From NCBI GenBank assembly GCA_016709495.1, contig JADJMS010000021.1:1-64000 (forward strand): 64,000 nucleotides of DNA. Reading direction: 5' to 3'. The translations under genes and the position numbers were made by a program. Origin of the DNA: Candidatus Dechloromonas phosphorivorans. GTDB taxonomy: Bacteria > Pseudomonadota > Gammaproteobacteria > Burkholderiales > Rhodocyclaceae. The stretch's first letter is position 1, and the number at the start of each line of letters is the position of its first letter. The notes beneath the pieces were generated by a model, which was not told where the DNA came from, searched no databases, and worked only from the letters and a program-made list of their open reading frames with translations. Positions 25,444 through 34,180 of this stretch are shown here, piece after piece.

Positions 25444-26460
25444 TTACGGGTTGACCGCAACAGCCTCGACCAGCGGGCCTTCACGTGAATCAAGATGAGC
25501 ACTGGCAGCAAAATTAGACTGTACTACCGCCAGCGCGACAAACCCACCGTTAGGAGAGGCTGCGGCGCTGACCACCATGCCGCAAGCCTGATCCGGATAG
25601 TCCGGTGAATACAGATTGCTGCCGGCCTGCATCGGCGTATTGCTTTTCAGGCGGAAGAGATGACGTTTCACCTTGCCCAGATACTGGGTACGGGCAACGA
25701 TTTCCTGGCCGGGATAACAACCTTTGTGAAAGCTGACGCCGCCCAGTTTCTCAAAATCAGCCATTTGCGGAACAAACTCTTCCTTGGTGGCGAGTGTGAC
25801 CAGAGGGAATGCATTTTCGATATCGAGCCAGCGCCAGACCGGCAATCCTGCCGGGCGCGCCTTGTTCGACAGTTTTTGCCAAAGCGCCGGCATGGCTTCA
25901 AACGGTGCTGAAATGATGTAGCGGCCTGCCTCAATCGCCAAAATCTGAATACCATTCGTCGCAGCAGAGGTCATGCTTGCTGCAGGGCAGGGTAACCCGG
26001 CATTGGCCAATGCTTCGGCAGCTTGTGGCCCGGCAAGACCAAGCAGAACTTTACTTTCGTTCAAAGAGGTTAATTTAACCTTGGCTCGCAATACGAACAT
26101 CTGCAAGCGCTTTTGGGTAGCTTCCTGCAAGTCGGCGGCTAGTGCCAACTGGTAATTATCGCCATCGCGCCAGATCAGAAAACTTGCCTGCATGCGCCCC
26201 TTGGCTGTACACCAAGCTGAATGTTGAACCTGTTCAGCTCCTAAATGGTTGATGTCGCTGGTAAATTGGGTGTGCAAAAAAGTCTTCGTATCATCGCCGG
26301 TGGCCAAAATTTGACCCAGATGGGTTAGTGGCACCAATACCGTCAAGGTCTGAGCGGCCTTGAGTTCAGCGGCGGCATCGCCAAAGTGAAGAATTTCGTT
26401 GGAGGCTCCATCGATGACGGCATCGGTGGATTCCAGAAAGCTGCGCCAGTTGGGGTTCAT
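25444..26460 (-). CDS. ygfZ: Folate-binding protein YgfZ
   Basis: GcvT-like tetrahydrofolate-binding protein needed for repair or maturation of some Fe-S enzymes such as MiaB. 338 aa. The signature K-G-C-Y-x-G-Q-E is present (FHKGCYPGQEIVARTQYLGKVKR) at about residue 240. Divergent from mltG across a very short gap, an arrangement common in proteobacteria. Folate binding and the Fe-S role come from family knowledge. Confidence 0.94.
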   Translation of the reverse strand: MNPNWRSFLESTDAVIDGASNEILHFGDAAAELKAAQTLTVLVPLTHLGQILATGDDTKTFLHTQFTSDINHLGAEQVQHSAWCTAKGRMQASFLIWRDGDNYQLALAADLQEATQKRLQMFVLRAKVKLTSLNESKVLLGLAGPQAAEALANAGLPCPAASMTSAATNGIQILAIEAGRYIISAPFEAMPALWQKLSNKARPAGLPVWRWLDIENAFPLVTLATKEEFVPQMADFEKLGGVSFHKGCYPGQEIVARTQYLGKVKRHLFRLKSNTPMQAGSNLYSPDYPDQACGMVVSAAASPNGGFVALAVVQSNFAASAHLDSREGPLVEAVAVNP

Positions 26461-26551
26461 GGGGGCTCCTGTTGGGTTTGCGATATTATATAGCCCCTTC
26501 TGTTGGGCTCGTGGTACCAGCCCAAGACCCGCTTTCTACCTGCGAGTTCCC

Positions 26552-27547
26552 TTGCGCTTCCTGCTCCATTCAATATTCCTGTTGATGCTCCTGCTAGCTG
26601 CTATCGGCGCAGCCGCTTGGTGGTGGGCCAACGCCCCTTTGGCCTTGCGCAGTTCGCCGGTTGAATTTCGTATTACCACAGGTTCTGGTTTACGTTCTGC
26701 GGCTACACAAATTCAGGCCGCCGGGGTTGATATCGAACCCAGCCTGATGGTCTTGCTGGCCCGAATTAAAGGTGCCGAAACTGTGATCAAGGCCGGCAGC
26801 TACTCGGTTGCTCAAGGCATTACGCCCTTGCAGTTATTGGCCAAGATGACGCGCGGAGAAGTTACACAAGGTGAATTGATGCTGCCTGAAGGCTGGGCCT
26901 TCCGTCAATGGCGCGCCCGGATAGATCAGCATCCCAATTTGCAGCACCTTACCACGGCGCTGAGCGAGGCCGAGTTGCTGGCCAAGCTTGGCATTCCGGC
27001 AAACAGCATCGAGGGCCTGTTGTTCCCAGATACCTACTTGTTCGACAAACAATCAACGGATCTAGAACTTTATGGCCGCGCTTATCGCGCCATGCAAATC
27101 AGGCTCGATGCCGCTTGGGCACAACGGGCCGCCGGATTACCCTACAAAACACCCTACGAAGCCTTGATCATGGCATCCCTCGTTGAAAAAGAAACCGGAC
27201 GTGAGTCCGATCGACCGATGATTGCTTCCGTTTTCACCAATCGCCTGCGCAGCGGTATGTTGCTGCAGACCGATCCAACTGTGATTTACGGCTTGGGAAC
27301 ATCTTTCGATGGCAATTTACGCAAACGTCACCTGCAAACCGACACACCGTATAATACCTATACACGTGCCGGTTTGCCGCCATCACCAATCGCCATGCCC
27401 GGCATGGCTTCAATCCAGGCTGCGTTGAACCCGGCGCAAAGTGAATCTCTGTATTTCGTGGCACGTGGCGACGGCACTAGTCAGTTTTCGCGAACCCTGG
27501 ATGAACATAATCGGGCGGTCAACAAATACCAAAGGGGAGCGAAGTGA
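26552..27547 (+). CDS. mltG: Endolytic murein transglycosylase MltG
   Basis: Inner-membrane lytic transglycosylase that cuts nascent glycan strands and sets their length. One N-terminal transmembrane helix (FLLMLLLAAIGAAAWWWA), a LysM-like region (AGSYSVAQGITPLQLLAKM), then the catalytic domain with EGLLFPDTYLF, the catalytic Glu in ASLVEKETGRESD, and LQTDPTVIYGLG and YNTY. The start is uncertain. The TTG at 26552 gives a normal-length N-terminus. An ATG at 26459 would lie within the ygfZ start and upstream of a TATTAT-like element. It overlaps tmk by GTGA. Confidence 0.92.
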   Translation: MRFLLHSIFLLMLLLAAIGAAAWWWANAPLALRSSPVEFRITTGSGLRSAATQIQAAGVDIEPSLMVLLARIKGAETVIKAGSYSVAQGITPLQLLAKMTRGEVTQGELMLPEGWAFRQWRARIDQHPNLQHLTTALSEAELLAKLGIPANSIEGLLFPDTYLFDKQSTDLELYGRAYRAMQIRLDAAWAQRAAGLPYKTPYEALIMASLVEKETGRESDRPMIASVFTNRLRSGMLLQTDPTVIYGLGTSFDGNLRKRHLQTDTPYNTYTRAGLPPSPIAMPGMASIQAALNPAQSESLYFVARGDGTSQFSRTLDEHNRAVNKYQRGAK

Positions 27548-28152
27548 GAGGGAAATTCATTACCTTTGAGGGAATCGACGGGGCGGGCAAGAGCAGCCAT
27601 GTCGAATGGCTGGCCGAACGGGTTCGCCAGCAGGGGCACGTCGTCCATGTCACCCGCGAACCGGGCGGCACGCCACTCGGTGAAAAACTGCGCGAATTGC
27701 TGTTGAATGAGGCCATGCATCTCGAAACCGAAACCTTGCTGATGTTTGCTGCCCGCCGCGAACATCTGGCTCAGGTAATCGCGCCGGCGCTAAGCCGGGG
27801 CGAATGGGTGGTCTGCGACCGCTTTACTGACGCCACCTTCGCTTATCAGGGCGGCGGGCGCGGCCTTGATCGCGGAAAATTGCAACAGTTGGAGCACTGG
27901 GTTCACGAGGATATTCAGCCTGACTTGACCCTGTTGTTTGACCTTCCGTTGGATGTCGCTCGTGAGCGAATCGCGCTGGCCAGTCGTGTGCTGGATCGCT
28001 TCGAACAGGAGCGCGCTGATTTCCACGAGCGGGTTCGCCAAGCCTATATCGATCGCGCCAACCATAATCCTGCGCGCATTCGTGTCATCAATGCGCAACG
28101 CAGCATGGAAGATATTCGTAAATCACTTGAACAAATTATTTCAAGCCTATGA
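27544..28152 (+). CDS. tmk: Thymidylate kinase
   Basis: Phosphorylates dTMP to dTDP. 202 aa. P-loop FEGIDGAGKSSH at residue ~8, DRx motif VCDRFTDATFAYQGGGRGLD, and the lid region ASRVLDRFEQE. GTG start overlapping the mltG stop. The mltG-tmk-holB-pilZ-tatD order is a conserved proteobacterial string. Confidence 0.96.
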   Translation: MRGKFITFEGIDGAGKSSHVEWLAERVRQQGHVVHVTREPGGTPLGEKLRELLLNEAMHLETETLLMFAARREHLAQVIAPALSRGEWVVCDRFTDATFAYQGGGRGLDRGKLQQLEHWVHEDIQPDLTLLFDLPLDVARERIALASRVLDRFEQERADFHERVRQAYIDRANHNPARIRVINAQRSMEDIRKSLEQIISSL

Positions 28153-29174
28153 ATATTATTGATTTGCATGCGGATGTCTGGCGTGGGTTACAAGCTCAGC
28201 GCCAGCGCTTGCCGCATGCCTTGTTACTGATCGGGCAGCGTGGGTTGGGCAAGTTTGATCTGGCCCGTGAGTTTGCCGCCGGTCTGCTTTGTGAAAAGAC
28301 CAGTAATGGAAAAGCCTGCGGCCACTGCATGGCGTGCAATTGGTTTGAACAAGGCAATCACCCCGATTTTCGCCTGTTGCAACCCGATGCGCTGGGGGTT
28401 GATGCGGATACTGAGGAAAGCAAGAAGAAAGCCAGTCAGCAGATCACCATTGACCAGATTCGTGAACTGGATGAATTCTTTACGGTCGGCACGCACCGTG
28501 CCGGTTTGCGTATCGTGCTGGTCAATCCGACCGAAGCGATGAACCGAAATGCCGCCAACTCTCTTCTTAAAACACTTGAAGAGCCATCTGCAAATACCTT
28601 GTTTTTATTGGTTTCAAATGAACCACTGAAACTGTTGCCAACAATACGTAGTCGTTGCCAGGTTGTTCCGGTTGCAGTACCGCCAGTCAAGATGGCTGAA
28701 GCTTTTTTAGCGCAGGCTGGCGTCAGCGATTCGTCGCGCTGGCTGGCGCTGGCCGGTGGCTCGCCAACGCTGGCAATCGAATTGGCTGGTTCCAGCCAGG
28801 GTGGCTGGCTTGAGCTGCTGGTCAAGCGCTTGTCAGTCAAACATGGGCCTGACCCAATTGCCTCGGCGGCAGAACTCGAAAAACTGGTCAAGGACAGCAA
28901 GGGCAAAGTGCAACTCAAGGCCATCGTCGAAGCCATGCAAAAATGGATATTTGATTTGACGCTGGCCAACAATGCCCTGCCAGTCCGTTATTTTCTGCCG
29001 CAGCAGGGCACAATTTCCGGACTGGCTGATATGATTCCCCCTGCGCGACTATTACCGGCATACCGCGCTTTGCTACAGCGACGCCGGGAAGCGGAACAAC
29101 CGCTCAATGCCCGTCTGTTTTTTGAGGGCCTGTTCATGGAATATCGAGCTCTGTTCAAAATTGATACAAAATGA
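28149..29174 (+). CDS. holB: DNA polymerase III subunit delta'
   Basis: Clamp-loader subunit of 341 aa. RecA-like N-terminal domain with a P-loop variant (LLIGQRGLGKFDLA), the zinc-finger cysteines (C-x8-C-x2-C-x2-C around CGHCMAC), LKTLEEPSANTLFLLVS, and the SRC arginine-finger motif (RSRCQ). The C-terminal helical collar follows. It overlaps tmk by 4 bp and the pilZ-like gene by ATGA. Confidence 0.94.
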   Translation: MNIIDLHADVWRGLQAQRQRLPHALLLIGQRGLGKFDLAREFAAGLLCEKTSNGKACGHCMACNWFEQGNHPDFRLLQPDALGVDADTEESKKKASQQITIDQIRELDEFFTVGTHRAGLRIVLVNPTEAMNRNAANSLLKTLEEPSANTLFLLVSNEPLKLLPTIRSRCQVVPVAVPPVKMAEAFLAQAGVSDSSRWLALAGGSPTLAIELAGSSQGGWLELLVKRLSVKHGPDPIASAAELEKLVKDSKGKVQLKAIVEAMQKWIFDLTLANNALPVRYFLPQQGTISGLADMIPPARLLPAYRALLQRRREAEQPLNARLFFEGLFMEYRALFKIDTK

Positions 29175-29533
29175 GTGAAGTCAAACCCGCCCCGCAGCGA
29201 CCTAGCGTTCTCTCGCTCAATATCAATTCTAAATCAGCGCTTTATGCGGCTTTTATGCCGCATCTGCGCAATGGTGGCATTTTCATTCCGACAACGCGTG
29301 GCTACACCATTGGCGACGAAGTTTTCATGTTGCTTTCCCTGATGGAAGATCCATCCAAGTTGCCGATTGCCGGTACCGTCGTTTGGGTGACCCCGGCTGG
29401 TGCACAAAATGGGCGCGCACAGGGGATAGGCGTTCATTTCAATAATGATGAAAGTGGACAGGAAGCGCGCCGCAAGATTGAAGGCCTGCTCGGTGGCGTC
29501 ATGCAGTCTACCCGCCCGACGCACACGCTCTGA
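29171..29533 (+). CDS. pilZ: PilZ-domain protein, type IV pilus PilZ type
   Basis: A 120-aa single-domain PilZ protein (VLSLNINSKSALYAAFMPHLRNGGIFIPT, GDEVFMLLSL, GIGVHFN). It lacks the N-terminal RxxxR c-di-GMP motif, as does Pseudomonas aeruginosa PilZ, which is needed for type IV pilus biogenesis and does not bind c-di-GMP. Its place between holB and tatD is the classic location of that pilZ. Confidence 0.9.
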   Translation: MSEVKPAPQRPSVLSLNINSKSALYAAFMPHLRNGGIFIPTTRGYTIGDEVFMLLSLMEDPSKLPIAGTVVWVTPAGAQNGRAQGIGVHFNNDESGQEARRKIEGLLGGVMQSTRPTHTL

Positions 29534-29541
29534 CCCGTACC

Positions 29542-30318
29542 ATGCTGGTCGACTCGCATTGCCATATCGATTTCCCGGATCTCGCGCAACGCCTGCCCGA
29601 AATTCTCGAACGCATGCAAAACAACGGCGTTGGGTGTGCCGTTTGTATTGGCGTCAATCTCGAAGATTTCCACCGCGTTCTGGCGCTGGCTGAAACCCAC
29701 CCGCAGCTTTATGCCACGGTGGGTGTTCACCCTGAATACACCGATACAGAAGAGCCGGATCAGGAGCGTCTCTTAAGCCTGGCAAATCACCCCAAAGTCA
29801 TCGCCATCGGTGAAACAGGCCTTGATTACTATTGGCAGAAGGATCGCCCTGAGTGGCAACGGGATCGTTTTCGCACGCATATTCGTACCGCCGTTGCCTG
29901 CAATAAACCACTCGTCATTCATACCCGCGAATCCGCTGACGATACATTGCGCTTGCTGGAAGAAGAGGGCGCACAGGCGGTCGGTGGTGTTATGCACTGC
30001 TTTACCGAAAATTGGGATGTGGCAAAACGCGCGCTTGATCTTGGCTTTTATATTTCTTTCTCAGGTATTGTGACCTTCAAAAACGCGCTGGTGATCAAGG
30101 AAGTGGCCCAAAAGACGCCGCTGGACCGGATGCTGGTCGAGACAGACTCGCCATATCTGGCACCCGTACCCTATCGTGGCAAACAGAATCAACCGGCCTA
30201 CGTGCTACACGTTGCGGAGGAAATCGCCCGATTGCGTGGTGAATCACTTGAGACGATCTCAACCAAAACAACAGAAAATTTCTTCCGATTATTCAAACAA
30301 GCCAACCGACCCCAATAA
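29542..30318 (+). CDS. TatD-family metal-dependent deoxyribonuclease
   Basis: A 258-aa TIM-barrel hydrolase of the TatD/YcfH family. Metal-binding motifs: DSHCHIDF, IGETGLDYYW, VIHTRE, GVMHCFTENW and VETDSPYLAP. Members have 3'-5' exonuclease or AP endonuclease activity. The exact paralogue (YcfH by position after holB) cannot be separated from TatD by eye. Confidence 0.94.
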   Translation: MLVDSHCHIDFPDLAQRLPEILERMQNNGVGCAVCIGVNLEDFHRVLALAETHPQLYATVGVHPEYTDTEEPDQERLLSLANHPKVIAIGETGLDYYWQKDRPEWQRDRFRTHIRTAVACNKPLVIHTRESADDTLRLLEEEGAQAVGGVMHCFTENWDVAKRALDLGFYISFSGIVTFKNALVIKEVAQKTPLDRMLVETDSPYLAPVPYRGKQNQPAYVLHVAEEIARLRGESLETISTKTTENFFRLFKQANRPQ

Positions 30319-30324
30319 ATGACC

Positions 30325-30984
30325 ATGAAAACAAAACTAATTACCCTCGCCATCATCTCTCTGCTTTCGTTTTCGGCATCCGCGGCAACCTATGATGATC
30401 TGATTAACTCGGCAAAGATGGGCGATACACGTGATGTTGCCCAAATGGTGCAACGCGGCGCGTCGGTTGATTCAACAGATGCGGAAGGCAATACCTTGCT
30501 CATTCTGGCTGCACGTGATGGTCACATTGATCTGGTGGACTCCTTGATCAAAATGAAGGCCAAGGTCAATGCGCGTAATTCGGCCGGTGACACCGCCTTG
30601 CGCATGGCTGCTTTCCGTGGTCATTTGCCGGTCGTTGAACGATTGATTGCTGGTGGCGCCAACGTCAATATGCCGGGCTGGACGCCGCTCGCTTACGCTG
30701 CTTACAACGGTCATCTGGAAATTGCGAAGGTATTGGTCAAGGCAGGAGCTGACGTCAACGCCGCCAGCGAAAATGGTCACACGCCATTGATCTCAGCTGC
30801 GCGTAGTGGCTCGCTGGACATTGTCAAACTGCTTCTCACCAATAAAGCGGATCCCAACAAGCGCCTTGAATCCGGCGAAACCGCGCTGGATATCGCGCTG
30901 AAAAATCAAAATACCGACATTGGCGATCTGCTGTTGAAAAATGGCGGCAAATCTGGCAAAACGGCTACCATCGAACTCAAATAA
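30325..30984 (+). CDS. Exported ankyrin-repeat protein
   Basis: A 219-aa protein with an N-terminal signal peptide (KTKLITLAIISLLSFSASA) and five to six ankyrin repeats, for example EGNTLLILAARDGHIDLVDSLI and NGHTPLISAARSGSLDIVKLLL. It is probably periplasmic and mediates protein contacts; the partner is unknown. An ATG two codons earlier (30319) is equally possible as start. It follows tatD directly, so it may share its transcript. Confidence 0.85.
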   Translation: MKTKLITLAIISLLSFSASAATYDDLINSAKMGDTRDVAQMVQRGASVDSTDAEGNTLLILAARDGHIDLVDSLIKMKAKVNARNSAGDTALRMAAFRGHLPVVERLIAGGANVNMPGWTPLAYAAYNGHLEIAKVLVKAGADVNAASENGHTPLISAARSGSLDIVKLLLTNKADPNKRLESGETALDIALKNQNTDIGDLLLKNGGKSGKTATIELK

Positions 30985-31019
30985 TTCGTTGGCAGGCGAT
31001 GGCTTGCCAGAACAAAAAA

Positions 31020-31391
31020 ATGAACGATTTTGAGGCGTTGACCGTAACACTTCGTGAATTTCGCGATGCCCGCGACTGGAAGCAATTTCACACGCTACGC
31101 AATTTGATCACCTCGCTCAATCTTGAGGCAGCAGAGTTGCTAGAACTGACCCAGTGGAAATCCGATACGGAGGTAGCGGCATTGCCGGCTGATGCTGACA
31201 GCCATCAGGCATTAAGCGATGAATGCGCGGATATTTTGCTTTATTTGTTGTTGATTGCTGATACTGCAAGTATTGATCTGGCTGAAGCGGCTCGAGACAA
31301 GCTGCTGAAAAATGCGCAAAAGTATCCGGTGGAGAAGGCCTATGGTTCATGCGCAAAATATACGGAATTGATGAACAGCAACAAGGAATAG
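31020..31391 (+). CDS. MazG-like nucleotide pyrophosphohydrolase
   Basis: A 123-aa all-alpha NTP pyrophosphatase of the RS21-C6/dCTPase (DCTPP1) type. Metal-binding motif E-x2-E in LNLEAAELLELTQW and ECADILLYLLLIAD, residues ~35-90. Members hydrolyse dCTP and modified dCTP to clean the nucleotide pool. The start MNDFEALTVT at 31020 is preferred over an upstream ATG at 30999. Confidence 0.88.
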   Translation: MNDFEALTVTLREFRDARDWKQFHTLRNLITSLNLEAAELLELTQWKSDTEVAALPADADSHQALSDECADILLYLLLIADTASIDLAEAARDKLLKNAQKYPVEKAYGSCAKYTELMNSNKE

Positions 31392-31542
31392 CGCGTTACC
31401 GACACACTGTTTCAATGGGTTAAGTTTTGTGTTAACCACCGGCATGGGTGATGTTCTTGGGCATAATCAAACGCTGAATTAGCCGGAATGGAAGGCTGAT
31501 CGTCAGATTTTTCCAGTATTTATTTCGGATTTTTTCGTTTCC

Positions 31543-33293
31543 ATGCGCCTTTTTGCCTTTCTTTCCTTACGTCAGTGGCTGACGCTGCCTTACATCGCCT
31601 TGATTTTCGGTGTTGCCGTTTTGATTGGAACGCTTTCCTATCAAACTGGCAGCAAGGCGGTTGATACCGTTGCCAATCACCTGTTGCTGGAAACCGTCGC
31701 CCGGATTGGTCAGGCAGTTGATCGCCATGTCGTCGGCTCCGCTGCTGTGCTTGAAGCTGCGTTTCCGAACGGCATGGCCGGGCCTGATACGATCAACACG
31801 GAACTGCTGACCCTCCGTACAAGGTTCTGGATCGCTACGTCGCTGCATATGGATCCCAACAACTACGTCTATTACGGTAATCGGCGCGGTGAGTTTTTTG
31901 GTTTGTGGCGCTTTAATCAGCAGGATGCTGAGCTCAGACTGAAACAGGTGCCTAGCCTGCCACGGCAAATTTACCGTTTTAGCGGTATCAATGGCGAACT
32001 CTCCAAACCGGCGCCGGAAGCGAAAATGTTCGAGCCAAGAATGCGTCCCTGGTACAAAGCGGGGGAGAGCAACAACTCTCATACCTGGACCTCAATCTAT
32101 ATCGATTTTCGAAACGAAGAACTGGTGGCGACGCGTGCCCGCCGGGTTCTCGACGCAGCTGGCAGTTTTCAGGGTGTGGTTGCCACCGATATTTCGCTGA
32201 AGCGGCTGAATGAATTCGTCAGTCGCCTGGCGATCAGCAGCAATGCGGTTGCCTTTATTATCGAACCGGATGGCAAGTTGATCGCTTCATCGCGTAGTCC
32301 AAACATTCTCCTGCAGGATGATGGCACCAGTTCGCGTATCAATGCGGCGGATAGCCAGAGCGAACTACAACGTAGTGCTTACGCGCAGGTGCGCATGCAG
32401 TTGGCCACCAACGACAAAATAGAAAAGGCGATCACCACCCGTTTTTCCGGGCCGGATGATGAGGCGGTGGAACTTGCTTTTGATCGCGTCCGTGATGATG
32501 CCGGGCTGGACTGGATCATCGCTGTAGCAGTGCCGCGCAGTGATTTCATGCAAGGAGTGACTGCCAATGTGCAGCGTACGGTGCTGATTGGCCTGCTCGG
32601 TGCCTTCGCGGCTGTCTTGCTTGGTCTGGGTGTGCTTGAGTGGGTAGGTCGCGATATTCGCCGCCTGACCCAGGCTGCCATCGAAGTGGGTGAGGGTCGC
32701 CTGGAGACCATTCTGGATATTCACCGCAATGATGAAATTGGGGTGCTGGCCAATACCTTCCGACAAATGCAGAAGCGCTTGCGCTCGGATGCGCTGACCG
32801 GCCTTGATAACCGCGATGTGATGGTGCGTAATATTTCGAATCGCATTGAAAATGCCAGACGCCCGGGGGATGCCATCCCGTTTGCTGTTCTCTTCGTTGA
32901 TCTGAATAACTTCAAATTGATCAATGACCGTTTGGGCCACGATGCCGGTGACCGGGCCTTGATTGAGATCAGCCAGCGCCTGCGCGATACCACCCGCTCA
33001 ATGACCGCGTCGCACGCTACGCCGGGGATGAGTTCGTTTTAATGATCAATGATGTGGCGACGACTGAAGTAGCCGAACAGGTCAGGCTAAATCTGGAAAA
33101 GGTGCTGAGCGCCCCACTGCAATCGGTCGATCTGACACGTTTACCGGCAGGCATGGTGGGTGGTGGCGCGGTGGGTCTGGCCTTTTTCCCTGGCGATGGC
33201 GATAGCGCAGATCAGTTGATAAAGCATGCTGATCGCGACATGTATGAACGCAAGGGCTATCGTTCGAACAGAACAAAAGCCAAGCCGGACTGA
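31543..33293 (+). CDS. Membrane diguanylate cyclase with extracytoplasmic sensor (frame-broken)
   Basis: Makes cyclic di-GMP. TM1 (LPYIALIFGVAVLIGTLSY), a double-CACHE/PDC-type periplasmic sensor to about residue 335 (with RPWYKAGESNNSHTW), TM2 (TVLIGLLGAFAAVLLGLGVL), HAMP, then GGDEF domain (DALTGLDNRDVM, FVDLNNFKLINDRLGHDAGD). The signature reads AGDEF (RYAGDEFVLM). The frame breaks near 33001, where TCAATGAC should be TCAAATGAC. Restoring one A links the two halves to the stop at 33293. The restored protein is about 583 aa. Ligand unknown. No inhibitory RxxD site stands out. Confidence 0.88.
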
Positions 33294-33311
33294 TCCGGCG
33301 CTTTGCCGGAT
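33293..33311. terminator. Hairpin between convergent diguanylate cyclase and rlmJ
   Basis: A 7-bp GC-rich stem (ATCCGGC / GCCGGAT) with a 5-base loop starts at the last base of the stop codon. It lies between the convergent genes. No long T-run on either side. Confidence 0.5.
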
Positions 33312-33325
33312 TCAAATCCGGTGCT

Positions 33326-34171
33326 TCAAGCCGACTCGCTCTCCAGCGTGAATTTTGCTCCCGGCCCCTGAGCCATCAATTCGGTCAGTTTGGGCATGGT
33401 TTGATGCAAAATTTTCTCAAGCGTCCATGGCGGGTTGATGATGAACATGCCGCTGCCGTTCATCCCAAAACCGTCATTGCTTGGTGCTTTTACTTCAAGC
33501 GTGGCATGCAGCCAGTTACTGGCCCCCAGATTTTTAAGCTTATTGGGCAACTGGCGTGATTCCGGTTTGGCCAGCATCGGGTACCACAGGGCGTAAGTGC
33601 CGGTGGCAAATCGGCTTAGACTGTCTTTCAGCGCTTTGACAACGTTGGTGTAATCACTTTTTGTTTCATACGACGGGTCAATTAGCACCAGCGCTCTGCG
33701 TGGTGGTGGCGGGATCAGTGCTTTCAGGCCGACAAAGCCATCGCCCGCAGTAATGTTGACCTGACGACCGGCCCCCTTGAAACATTCCTGCAATAACTTG
33801 ACGTCTGTGGAGTGCAATTCGTAGAGGCGGAGTCGGTCGCTTTCGCGCAGTACCTGGCTGGCTAGCCAGGGTGAACCGGGGTAATGGCGCAAGTTGCCAT
33901 CTGGATTGAACTGTTTGATGAAATCAAGGTAATCAAGAGCGGCTCCAGGCAAGCCTTTGGCATCCCAAAGGCGGCCAACGCCATCACGGTATTCGCCCAG
34001 TTTGGTGGCATGCGCCGACTCCAGCGCATAGCGGCCAGCGCCGGCGTGGGTATCGATGATCCAGAGGGGTGCCGCTTTCTCCCCCATATATTGGGCGATC
34101 TGCAGCAGAATCAGGTGTTTCAGTACGTCGGCGTGGTTGCCGGCGTGAAAGGCGTGGCGGTAGCTAAGCAT
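33326..34171 (-). CDS. rlmJ: 23S rRNA adenine-N6 methyltransferase RlmJ
   Basis: Methylates A2030 of 23S rRNA with SAM. 281 aa. It starts MLSYRHAFHAGNHADVLKH, the family signature. SAM-binding IIDTHAGAGRY, and the catalytic tetrapeptide (DPPY type) as DPSY in VLIDPSYETKSDY. The C-terminal MFIINPPWTLE is also typical. The ATG at 34171 is used rather than the one three codons upstream. Confidence 0.94.
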   Translation of the reverse strand: MLSYRHAFHAGNHADVLKHLILLQIAQYMGEKAAPLWIIDTHAGAGRYALESAHATKLGEYRDGVGRLWDAKGLPGAALDYLDFIKQFNPDGNLRHYPGSPWLASQVLRESDRLRLYELHSTDVKLLQECFKGAGRQVNITAGDGFVGLKALIPPPPRRALVLIDPSYETKSDYTNVVKALKDSLSRFATGTYALWYPMLAKPESRQLPNKLKNLGASNWLHATLEVKAPSNDGFGMNGSGMFIINPPWTLEKILHQTMPKLTELMAQGPGAKFTLESESA

Positions 34172-34180
34172 GGCGGGCAA

